In this document: positions 44,772 through 56,900 of the stretch, piece by piece
Numbering within the stretch: position 1 is the first letter of the stretch
Layout: each line of letters opens with the position of its first letter
The notes under the pieces: model-generated
What the model was told of the DNA's origin: nothing
Seen by the model: only the letters and a program-made list of their open reading frames with translations
Database searches by the model: none
Translations under genes and position numbers: made by a program
Source: Branchiostoma floridae
Taxonomy: Eukaryota; Chordata; Leptocardii; Amphioxiformes; Branchiostomatidae
Direction of reading: 5' to 3'
NCBI RefSeq assembly: GCF_000003815.2
Contig: NC_049979.1
Location: 30,262,620-30,326,619 of the forward strand
Length of the DNA: 64,000 bases

Positions 44772-46630
44772 CCCTCAAGCACCCGACCTTTTTTTGCGAC
44801 TAAAATGACCGAGTGGGGTCCAAACGGACCCCAAAATGTTTTGTTCATAAAATCTCAGTACCATTTCTTATCGGCGATCATTGTATATACATTGCTTCGT
44901 CAATGTAAGAGGAAGATTTTGAGATGTTAATGTGTTGCTAGTTTCATCTCATTATCATAATTTATGCAAAAGTTCAGAAGGACCACGTTTTGCACTAAAC
45001 CTATTCCGACCAGATAGGGGAATTTTGAGGCCCTCAGCAACATTTATGTCGCATAACTCATGAACAGCTAGAGATAAAGCTACGAAACTTGGTAATTTAT
45101 CACAAAATATTGTTTACAAAAGTTTTAAGTCAATAAAGTAAGTTTATCATTTTTTGGGGTTGCCATGGCAGCAATATTCTAACAGGCATATTTTTGCCAA
45201 AATTTGACAATTTCAATTTAAAAAAGATTTTCTTGGTAAACTACACTTGTTTTCTGACAACAGTTAGATTCTATGAAATTAAATGTAATTTTCATGACTT
45301 AAAATTTATAATTTATGCTAATTTCATGACGTCATTGATCAAAATCCTAGATGGCCGCCTTGATTAGGCAAATGACGTCATAATGTCGTCAGATTACATG
45401 TTGATGACACTGAAAATTTGGTGATGATTTAGGTTTACATTCTTATTATTGTCTAAAAATGTTTGGTAGCCATACTGTAAGTGGTTAAGGACTTAGCCTC
45501 CAAAGTTTGTTTTAAAAACTGTACATTTTTGCTGGGGTCCGTTTGGACCCCAGAGGGACTGAACACAAACTTTCTTTATAATTTCCACATTATTATACCA
45601 ATCTTTGTGAAAACCTAAGAGAAGGTATAAGACATATTGACTAACAAATTCACGGAAGGATTTTTTCTTCAGATCAAAAATGTTCAAATGGCTCTTCAAA
45701 ATGTACGCCTGGGGTCCAAATGGACTCTCAAAAACGCGTGTGGGGTCCATTTGAAATCCAGGCGTAAATTTTGATGTACCATTTGAACACTTTTTATCTT
45801 GTACACCTTTTCCGAATTTTTTACGAAAATTGCTTCAATACTGTGGAAATTATAAAGAAAGTCCGTGATGATTCCGTCTGGGGTCGAAACGGGCCCCAGC
45901 AAAAAGTGCAGTTTTTAAAACAAACCTTTGAGACCAAATCTTAACTACTTATCGTATGAGCACCAAACTTTTAAAGATGAATAAACATGTAAAACAAAAT
46001 CCTCATAGAAACTTCTGTGTCATTACCATGAAATATGACGATATTATGACGCCATTTACATTATAAGGGCGGCCATCTTGGATTTTCACTAATGACATCA
46101 TGAAATTAGCATAAACTATGAATTTTTATTTATGAAAATATTATTTAATTTCATAGAATGTATTTGCTGTTAGAAAACAAGTGTAGTTTACCAATAAAAC
46201 ACTGTTTAAATCGAAATTGACTTTTTCTTGCAAAAATATGCCTTTCAGAATTCCGCTGCCATGGTATCCCCCTAAAATGATAAACTTTTTTTTTTAGTAT
46301 AAATATTTACTAACTAAATTTTGTGCTATATTACAAAACATTTTAGCTTTAGCGCTAGCCGTTCATGAGTTTTGCGACATAAAAGTTGCTGAGGGCCTCA
46401 AAAATCCCCCCTCTTGGAAGAAAAAGTGCAAAACGTGGACCTTCTGATCTTTTGCATAAAATATGATGATAAGATGAAATTAGAAACATTATAATATTTC
46501 AAAATATTACTCCTATATTGACGAAGCAATTCATGTACAATGATCACCTATAAGAATTGGCGATTTTATGAACAAAAGTCCGTTTAGACCCCACTCATTT
46601 TAGTCGCACAAAAGATCGGGTGCTTGAGGG
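44772..46630. mobile_element. Inverted dimer of family-B MITEs (1859 bp)
   Basis: The left end CCCTCAAGCACCCGACC follows TTAA (44768-44771). The right end is its complement and is followed by TTAA (46631-46634). 44772 to about 45727 reads as a nearly whole B element, and about 45737-46630 is a second B copy in reverse. They meet in a short palindromic centre, 'ggggtccaaatgga' against 'ggggtccatttg'. Arms differ at many positions, so the structure is old or built from two different copies. Confidence 0.8.
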
Positions 46631-47146
46631 TTAAATAATCGATACCATGCATGAATGATCATGTGATTAACGCAGTATGTAAACATATCTCCTTGTGCTT
46701 AAAAAAAAAGAAAAAAAGTTAAATATAATGATTGGCTACAGTATTATAATCTTACCTGTGGAGATACATGGCATTTTAGACTATCTATCTTAGTCTAGCC
46801 GAAAGTACAAAAAGTTCCAGTTTGACAGCACACTCGTTTTCGTACAATATTATTATATTGCTAAACATTTTTGATTGTTGGCCATGTAACCATCACATGT
46901 AAAATAAGATTTTGTCATTAGAGTTTCGTCACTACCTTGTATTTTGTGAAGATGGAATTCCTATACACGTAGACAGTAATGCCTTAAATCATGTCAAAAG
47001 CGCATTCTTTTTTAAATTCAAGACTTAGTGGCGGTTTTTGTTGGACAGATTGACAGATATACATAACCAATTAATTTTTGACGTTTTGTAGCTTTTTTAC
47101 ACATTTTATCGTTAATCATAATTGTATGCTGAACATTTTCTTTCAG

Positions 47147-47483
47147 ATTGTTTTCCCTTTGTTTTATTAAGACCGCTGGAATCACTAGAAAAGACAAACG
47201 TCTTTCATACGTGAGAGAAAGAAAAAGTGAAACATTGTTTACCGCATTCTACAAGGACGTGTCGATAGAAGACCTTAGCCGGATAAAGGAAAAGTTCAAG
47301 GATTACTTCGATTACTTTGGATATTCTTTCGATGATGATATCAAAGGATTATTTGTACCGGGCTTTTTGGTAAACTCTGGAGGGGGGTGGCTTTTGAGGC
47401 CCTCCCCTCCTCTAAGTCCGCTAAATCTTAAACAAATGATTATTATATGGCCACCAACTTTTCATAAAGTGATGTACACATAA
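47147..47483 (+). pseudogene. Orphan C-terminal exon of a carbohydrate sulfotransferase (CHST8-14-like)
   Basis: Acceptor acattttctttcag|A, then LFSLCFIKTAGITRKDKRL, then ETLFTAFYKDVSIEDLSRI and YFDYFGYSF. This matches the family end pattern 'F....is......Y..Df.lFgYs'. These are Golgi PAPS-dependent enzymes that sulfate GalNAc, chondroitin or HNK-1 glycans. From about 47349 the frame runs into a family-A MITE, which supplies about 44 unrelated residues and the stop at 47481-47483. No upstream exons with PAPS-binding motifs were found in the window, so it may be a dispersed exon or the broken end of a gene. Confidence 0.6.
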
Positions 47484-48510
47484 TATCTGATGATTTTCAA
47501 AACATTGACGTTATCATAACGTAACTATGACGTCATCATTTTTATTGTATTGGCTGGACCTACGAAATGAAGGTATTCTCAGAAAAACTTCAAGGTATGC
47601 TACAAAATATAACAGTAAGTGCATATAACAGAATGTTAATGTTTGTTATTCACTTGACGTGCATAAAATGACGTCATTCACATTAAAGATACCTGTTGGG
47701 CTCCGCCATATTGTATCCACCACCTTAAATTATCAAAAATACTTTTTTGGAAGAAATAAACGCAAAGAAACAGTTGAAAAAAACGAAATGCATTCATTTT
47801 AATGACTTATGATGAAAAAATAAATACCAGCTTGTTACAAAATTCTAAGGGATACTAAGCTACGTGTTCTTAATCTGGTTACATCGTCCGCAATCTTAGA
47901 TTTTGGCTGATTACTTCATCATATTATTATAATTTATGCATATCCAATAATGCAACACATTCAAGATAACATAAGGGCATCCGCCAGTAATTCAATACAC
48001 AGCCTCTTAACAATGGGTTCCTACGCCAAAAAGAGGAGAAAGCAACTGTTAATAACTCAACTTTCTGACGTTACTGGCACACAAACATACCCTCATTTGA
48101 AAGCCCGACATCTCTGCTATCCAAACAAACACATTTCGGCATGGATCTAACGGCACAAACTTCCGGGAAAATGAAAGTTTGACCCATGACCTCAAAACCG
48201 CACCACAACCCAGGGAGGAGGCCATGTGTAGTTTTAGGCCCTGAGCTATAATCAATTTGCATGGCGGATAAACTGGCGGATCCCAATAAGATTTTATTTA
48301 TGCAAGAAAATACCAGTAATATACCAAATAGACGTGACAAATACATTGTTATAATCGAAATTAGCGATTTTAGTCAGAAATGCCTGTCAACAAAACGAAA
48401 AATAAAATGTTTTAAAACTTGGTGGCTCTAGCGTTAGCTTTCACAGCGTAACACGACATGAAAGTTAGCGAAGTCCTCAAAAGACCCCCCAGCCCGTCTG
48501 AATAGAATTA
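47349..48510. mobile_element. Diverged family-A MITE
   Basis: It begins near ACCGGGCTTTTTGG, has the 'gcttttgaggccctcc' and 'ctccgccatattgtatcc' phrases and ends CCCGTCTGAATAG. Its left end overlaps the sulfotransferase-like reading frame. Confidence 0.65.
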
Positions 48511-49365
48511 TCTGACATCTCAAGTTTGAACTACTTATATTCGCAACTTTTAAATCTCTTCACCACAAGTCAACTTGCTTAGATATTAGTATAGAACTGT
48601 TGCTATTGTAGACATGACATTCAAACTGTAATTGTATCTGGGAAATATGTTTTACCTGACGCTGAATCAGACCATGGACAAAAATAATACCAATCGGATT
48701 TTTGTAGCTAGCTAAATATAATTGTGTTCGTTATTTCTCATTCTTATCAGCATTGACCCATCTGTAACATTTACCTGGAAGTTCAAAAATCACATTGTAT
48801 CAACCTAAATTACCCACATTTACTCATGACCATGAAGGAAGACATGTTTTTGGCAAAACAGAGCAAAATTTATTACATACAAAGCAACAATTAAGTTACA
48901 TTTTCTGAAGGGTATGCAATAGAGATAAAAGTTAGTTTTGTCACCTACCAACAACCATGTATATTTGTTAACACACGCATAATTTCTTTATTTCCAATCA
49001 TTATCTGTATATCAAAATAAATGACACTTAACATCCATCAATTCTAACAAACACTTAGTATATCAGCACACAATCTAAACATATGTCCTGGCAACTTATA
49101 CAAACAAGAATGTTCTTGTTCTGTCCAAAAAAATATGCAGGTGAGCATTTAGTGGCACCCGCATTGTTTTACACTTTGCCATGTACTGAAAATGCATTTC
49201 TTAAGTTCACAGTAGGAAAAAAATGCTCATGACTTTGTGGTTGCGCTATAATCACATATGTATCACGTCTTGATAATATTCAACGTTCAACGGTCGGGTC
49301 AATTTGTGCTTTGTAAACGACAAAATAGTTATGCATCTTCTCTGTAATGGTTGCCTACACGTGCG
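48511..49365 (-). other. Probable 3' UTR and downstream of the WSC sulfotransferase
   Basis: Unique AT-rich sequence. AATAAA on the minus strand at 48992-48987 and 48874-48869 are possible poly(A) signals. Confidence 0.35.
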
Positions 49366-49820
49366 TTATGCATTTTTCAAACGTATCAATTGCTTTCCCT
49401 TAAAAATTCTTTTTTGCAGCAATGACATTTCTGTCTCCAACAAAGGCCAAGAGTCAGTTTTAAAACCCTTTGGACTGTAGCTGTTAGGCAGAGATATTTG
49501 TTTGTATGCCTGTAAGGCCATGGAGACTGCGATAATATGTCGCATGAATAAGTTTTGCATCTCCTGATCATAGTAATCCAAGTTATTTCTATTTTTTCCT
49601 TTGCGATGGAAAAGGCCCTCCTGCCATTCGACGGTGCATTGTAGCCTGTCCTTCGTTGGGTAGGCATTCGTTAGGAATTTCACCATTCTTCTGATTTCGG
49701 TGGATACGTCATCTAGGATGTCCTCGTAGTAAACCACCAGAACATTAGGACCGTCAAGAAGCCATTTAAAAATGAAATCACTCCAGATTCCAATGCTATA
49801 CATAGCAAAGTTTCTCCACT
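49366..49820 (-). CDS. WSCD-like exon 7 (sulfotransferase C-terminus)
   Basis: Acceptor atccccaacag|AG. Reads [20 protein letters not shown] and [14 protein letters not shown], then a helical tail ending [11 protein letters not shown]. Confidence 0.9.
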
Positions 49821-52800
49821 CTGTTGGGGATGATAAGGGTAGAAATAAACTATTACACAGTGTCCTCTTTATTTGTTTTTACTTACTCATTCAACTTTTA
49901 TTAAAAATGAATCATATATATATGTATATATGTATGTATGTATATATGTATATATGTATATCGGATTGTTCTAATAGTTAGTCATCGATATATGTTTGAA
50001 ATGTTCGGTAATTTTTCGTACTTAAAGATTTTAGATAGCAAGAAACATCTAAAGTGTTACCTACCTTTACCTTGCAGGCTACTTTCTTCTACATGGTTTA
50101 CATGGCTGCTTGTCATCTTGAAATTGAAATGAGATAGTACGGCATCAAATGGATTCCTAAATAAAATATCAATATTGGTAAAGAACAAAACAGAAGATGA
50201 AAATCAACCACAGTAAATGTTTTGCTGTTTTGAAAAACAAAACAAACATTATTGTCGACATCGATGCGCGTATTTATTTCTGGCATGTTTTTTTAACCCT
50301 TGAATATGGTTAATGAAATTCTTAACCATCCGTTTACTAACACATGATGTCTTAGATGCCAAAAATAGGCAATTGCGATTCTGACAAATAACCCTTTATT
50401 TATAAGAAAAAAAATGAAAATAGGCTTCAAATACAAATATTTTATATAAAGGCTGTTCTATATCTGTAGCTGCGTAGCCGGTATAACTGACCTTCTACGT
50501 TACAAATCAAGTTTGCAGGCGGCGCGGCAACATCGGGTTATAGTACACCAGATGTCTTGTCACACCTAACCTTTTCATATCTGATTGCAATTTGTGTAAT
50601 GACAAAGAATTATACTCAATGATAGTTCGAAGAGAGTACGGATACATCAATCCTTAGTTGCAACCTTCGGTTGAAGGCATGAATTTGGTTTTTATTACTA
50701 AAGTCTACCCTGGTTTAAAATTTTAAGCATTTAAGCACTACTCCATACACAGGCCGGGAATGTTTTCTATTTTTAAGTGGCATTCACTGCAAACTCAGTA
50801 AGTTAAGTCTCTTTTCATCCACTCTACCTAAGTAACTGATCCACTAACTGACGTGCAGAAGAAAGTTACTGTTTTTTTTTCAAAACGGAGTTGCAGACCC
50901 ATATAAATTTCAAAAAATGTCACTGGTATTAAAGTATGGCTTATATAAGCACAGGTGAATTTTATGAACTATATCCCCTCGACGCAACATCCGAGACATA
51001 TTTTTGACACGTTTTTTAGCAAAGAGCCCCATACCCACTAGCATGATTAGATATTTTCTACAACAAGTTAACATTTTTGTTAATCTTATTATTTTTTTCC
51101 ATGTCGTAATGGAAGTTTTTGACGAGTGTTTTAAGGATGATGTCTAATTCCAGTTCTGACAATGTAATTTCATGTTGACTTGCTTTATAACCACTATTTT
51201 CTTACAAAATCCAAGATTACAAAATCAAAAATAACTTAGTCTTTTTTGCAATTATTTCCTGAAAAATGTTTTTTTTTTAATTCAAGGTGGTGGAAATAAT
51301 GTAAAGATAAAATGAAGAGCCATTTTATAACGTCATGGATGTTGCTTTTCGCATCAGAAATCGGTCTGATAGCTGTAATTGCTGTTAGATTTTTGAGCAC
51401 GTTTAGTTGCGGGAGGAACTAAGGTCTAAGGTATGAAGTTTTAGGAAAACCGACCTTTTCATAGTTCTAGACGTACAACAAAATTATTATATTGTTTACT
51501 TCCCTAACATCTTCAGGTATTATGCCTACATTATTCTCTGTTTGTCATGTGATAAGTCATTTGCGGCTCCCGTTAGTCATAATGCCGTACAAATTCCAGC
51601 AGTGCTCTTTTTTTTTTACTTCCAGATCATTCTCTAGAAGACGGGTGGTCATAGTCGTTTTGTAGTTACAACTTACAAGAACTTGAAGGGTCGGGCTTCA
51701 AAAGCACACCTGGTCCCAGATAGATTTAAAAAAAATTACGTCTCAATAGGATTAAAAGATATTTTTTGATAATATTTTTCACTACCTGCTGTAAGATCAA
51801 ATATACTGGACGCAGTTTACTTATTGACGGTGGTTGTGATTTCGGCTGCGTCCATCCGTTTAATACAGTATCCCGAGTCTCCCGATTATTTCAAGACCAA
51901 GATTGCAAAATTTTTTTTCAATTTCATTATATATTTGTTTCTAATTCGCATAAAGAATCTAGAATCAGGATGTTTCAACCTTAACCAGAGAACGACATAC
52001 CTTAAAATTATCACAGTACATAAGACTATTAGCCCATGGTAGTGGACTACACAGATACTACGTATCTTTTGAGAACCTCCTTCTGGACTATTAGCAAAAT
52101 ACACGACCTCAAACATTGTGTTACATGATTTGTTTTTGTTTCGTTTGTTGCTTAGTGTAATTTTATTCTGCAGTCGCTGTTAGGGTTTTTAGGATGACCT
52201 GTATTTTATGATAGGTACTTTTAAGATGGCTGGCAATCACGTAACCACAACCTGCATCAAACTGGTCCCACAAATATCTACCAGCCCTAATCCTGGGTGT
52301 AGTGGTCTTAATCGGTCAGTTTGTGTCACAAGACACTCCAACAACCCGTGTTGATGTCGCGAAGCTAGCTAAATGGCTGTACACTGTACATGTAACAACT
52401 TCTGACAAACCCTACGCGAAATTTGATGTTAGAGGCCTATAAGTATTTCTACTTGCATTTTTACCGTTACGTCATGTTCATAAAAACACTTGGATTTTGG
52501 TTATTTGTTGTTTAACCATATTTTAAAAACTTTTCTCACTATTGCGATCTTTTGTTTTTTTTCCTGAGTCCACTTAAGTCATCGAAAAATATAAACGCAA
52601 TATTTGTTCACATGACATTGCCTTACCTGATCAGCAGAATAGCTCCAGTGCAGTTTGGCAGGAAAACGTGGGATTTGATGGTAATAGTTGACCCTGACTT
52701 GTAGTCCTCTAACTCTCCGAGGAACCCTACATTACAGTAGAACGTAAACAGTGAGTATCGTGATCATCATCATCATTGCCCTCATCGTACTCATTATTGT

Positions 52801-53872
52801 TTCGACTTAAAATTGCGTAACAATCCGGTATCCTTGCATGTATGACGTCATCTAATTGCATCATATTGACGTCATTGATGTTACTATAGACAACAGATGT
52901 CGTAGCAGACATTTGACTGTTACCTACATTTGCTGTTGCATTTTGTAGAATACTTTTAAGGTTCCTAGATATTTTGAAAATACCAATTTTCGTATTGCCA
53001 GATAATACACGACACGTCATTTTTATAAAACGCAGAATTAACATCTACACCATTCTCATTAGTGATTATAAAATAGTATTTTGATTTTGTTTTGTTTTGA
53101 TTAAAAGCCCCACCCCAACCTGGGTCCAGATTGATTAAAAAACCCGGTGTCACAGCGATCACCCCCTCCCCCCCCCCCCCGGTCGCAGGAGGGTGGGTTG
53201 GCTCGTCTCTAAATCACATGAACTAGATTTATAGCGAGGTCAACGCTCATGAAGTCGGTTCTTTCAGATGCAGAGTAACTAATTAACACTAAACTAGTGG
53301 CACGCGAGAGGGAGGGAGGAATATTTCACACCTATTGTCCGTCGATTACTGACTGTTACATTACAAATGACATATTGTGAGATCGTCTGGCGCAGCGGCG
53401 GGATTTGTGCCTCGTGACCGAGAGGTGGCGAGTTCGAATCCCGCTGCGTGTCACCGATCTTGTGCCCTTGGGAAAGGCACTTTACACGGATTTCCTCACT
53501 ATACTCAGGTGAAAAATGAGTACCTAGCTTCGGCTAGGGCCGTCCCTCGGATAGGACGTTAAATGGAGGTCCCGTGTATGGGGAGAGTCACACCCCATGC
53601 ACGTTAAAGAACCCCCACACGTGCCATGGTGCGGTGTGAGATGGAACAAACCCTTCTGTCTGGAGTTGGTGATTCACCTTCCACCCCCCGGGTGGAGGCC
53701 TGGGGGAACCTCCATACCGTATCAGCCAGCGAAAGGGTATATCACCCCGTAAGGGCCGGTGTAACCCCGCCGCGTGTAGACATGTGCGAACATGTGCACA
53801 TGTGTGTATGGCGGCTTTGAAAAGGTGTTTTTAACATCTGTTTCGCCATACCCTCCAAATGGAGAATCCTAA

Positions 53873-53907
<35 letters not shown>

Positions 53908-56900
53908 AATATTTTTGTGAGCTGGTCCCTCCAAATGCTAGCTGGATATATAGCATAGAAGAACTAAAGAATCTACAAACAACACGACTTGAGTACATAA
54001 CGGATCTTATTTTATTATCAGATAAAAGCTCCTTGACATAACAAAGCATATGCTGCGACACATATCGCTATGTAGTGTTACTTTGTGTAGTGTGCAACAC
54101 ACGTCACCGTTCTCAATTGAGTAGAAAGGTCTCCGAAAGAGACGCTATTTAGCTGTTAGGTGAGTCTGACTGTCCTGGAAAATGCGTTCGATGTCTTCTC
54201 TCTGACCGGTAGTCTGTGATTTGGGGCGTCACAATGCGCCAAAAAAACCTCACCCAGGACCAGCTTAGATTTGATTTTCCTCCATTTTTGTACACGGCCC
54301 GTTCCAACTTCGTCGGGATCCGTTCCTTCACGTAGCAATCGCTCCATTAGCGCGAGCGCAGCACTATTGAACGTCTAAAACCTTATCTCTAGTACTACAG
54401 TCCCTCCGCATTTCAAACTTTCAAAGTTAGATATTTTCAAGCTGATCAATCTAGACGTATGGAAGAAATTTAAAATAGCAACTCAAATGCGCTTGGGTTG
54501 AGTTTAGGACATTTACACAAAACTAGTGGGCTAAAAGGGGTGCGATTAGCCCGAAACTACCATTGGCTAATTGTCGACGGCGGTCTGTGACCTGCTTGCA
54601 GACATCTAATTGGTCCTCGCTAGAGACCGGCAGAAATCTAGTGCTTGTCGAATAGTGTACATGGGTGTTACTGAAACACATCCAGTAGATTCCTAACGAG
54701 AACACGCCATCAAAGTTGATTATTTCACATGAAAAATCACCATATACCACTGATCTCGTGGCACGCGAGGAACAGGGATTAATAGTTCACACCTAAGTGT
54801 GAGTTTGGGCTCCCTAGCGTCTAGTTTTGGGATAGCAGGGGCATTTTTGTCAAAAACTTCTGAGGAGCATAACTCAAGTAGGGAACAGCGGATTCTCATG
54901 GTTTTTGGTATGTAGGTACCTTAGACAATGTTGTACAAGATAAAATACTAATTATGCAAAATAGGATAACATTTGCATAATTAACGAGAATAGTCTATCA
55001 TAGCAATTTTTTTTATGTATCTCTTGTCCCGGACGATATATGGTCTTGACATTTGGGTAGTAGATAGCTTTTAGCGTCATGACAAAATGGGACAAGTTTC
55101 AACCCCCTAACATATAATTGAGGAACTGCAAGGGCGTTTTTGTCAACACCTTCCAAAGAGGATAACTGCAGAAACGATTGACGGATTTGCATTATATTAA
55201 GTATGCGGGTACCTTAGGCAAAGATGTTCATAATGATATACATGATATGCAAATCAGGGTTTAATTTGCATATTAATGAGGAAATTATATAATTCCATTG
55301 TTTTCAATTACTGGACTTTTAATGTAACACATGTTAATTATGATTGGTGGAATATAAGCAGATACCAAATATGGTAATGAGGAACTTATTTGAATGATTT
55401 ATGTAATACTTGCAAAAGCACTTTACGTACGATTAATGATGGGGATTTTATTATTGTGACATGTGTACGTTAGTCAATGCATAGTCAACACCATGCATAA
55501 ATCATGTTAATGTTAGTTAATTGTAGAAATTTACAAAAGCTCTAAATATTCATGAAGGTATGAGGTCGCCGAACTCTAGTTTTGTATTATCAATTACGTC
55601 ATCAAATTAGCAAAAATTATAAATACATTTAAATGTATTATGATAAAATTAAAGATCTATTAAAACACATGTAGTTTAGAAAGAAAATCTTAAAATCCCA
55701 ATGTTTAGACCAATATTTGAGACTTTTTTAACATATGCCTTTCAGAAATCCGATAAAATTCTGGTAGGTTGTTACAAATTCCTGGGAAAATAACCTAGTT
55801 ATTCTCGATCTCGTTATATGGTCCACCATGTTGAGGTATGACCTATGACGTCAGCAAATTAGCACACTTTATGCACATTTAATTAAAAAGGATATTTTAG
55901 ATAACTTAAGACTTAAGACAACGGAAGTCAAATAGTGAATAAACATCAATACATCAGAACCGAAATTAGTTTTTTTTGTCAATCATCCATGTCAATAAGC
56001 GGTTACCATTACAACAAAAACATCACTTTTTTATGTAATGCTTAAATAACATAAATTATGTGCAATTTCTGTCAGAGCCTTTTTAAAGCCATTTAACTGC
56101 TAAATTTAGGAGAACTCAACAAGTTAGGTGGCTCTAACGTAAGACGTTCTGGGATTGTGCGACAAAAAAAAAAATTGGCACAGGTCTCACCACCCAACAA
56201 CCTCCCAAGCCCCCCCACCCCCCACCCCCACCCCCAATGTCTGAAAAGGTTTAAGCTAGGTTTTGAGGCTCTACTGCCTACAAGCTTTACCGAAAACGTT
56301 TTTAACAATTGGAGAAGAAGCAAAATTCAAGAAATTTTCACAAAGACCTCACCACTCATGTAAAGATCCCCGCTTCTGTAAACACTGCCAGTAAACTGCC
56401 CTGTGGCGTACTGCAGGAGGTGCCGAGTCCAAGTATTTCCACTTCCGGGATAACTAGCCAATGCTATAGGCTGCCAAGTGCCCGGCTGGGCTAATGAAAT
56501 GGCCCCGCAACTGCTGTTGACCTCTATGGACAAAATTAACGTTTAAACGTTCAAAATAATAAAGAAAACCTTATAACAACTGAATCTTACACCTCTATGG
56601 CAATATAAACAAAGTAGTGACAAGAGCATGAGATTAATTTGAACCTTTGTGTTCATTTGTATCTAGATATCCGTAGGCATGATTGTAACATATAGCGACA
56701 AAAACAAGGTAGAAATTTACCTGAAACTTTAGCTTTGTAAAATACAAACCGGTGATTTTTGCTGCAATCTCCTCTTTTACACGCTATCCAACATGCCACA
56801 CCAAGCATCTTTGGCACAAAAGCACTGCAATAGCAATCTCCGGAGCTGACTTTGATGGCGGTAAGATAAAATCTCTAAAAAGGAATAGGGAGCATTCTAT

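Noticed and set aside
54156-54347. 63-codon minus-strand frame starting [15 protein letters not shown]
   Set aside because: Protein-like composition, but no recognised motif and no splice partners. It lies among repeats in an intron.
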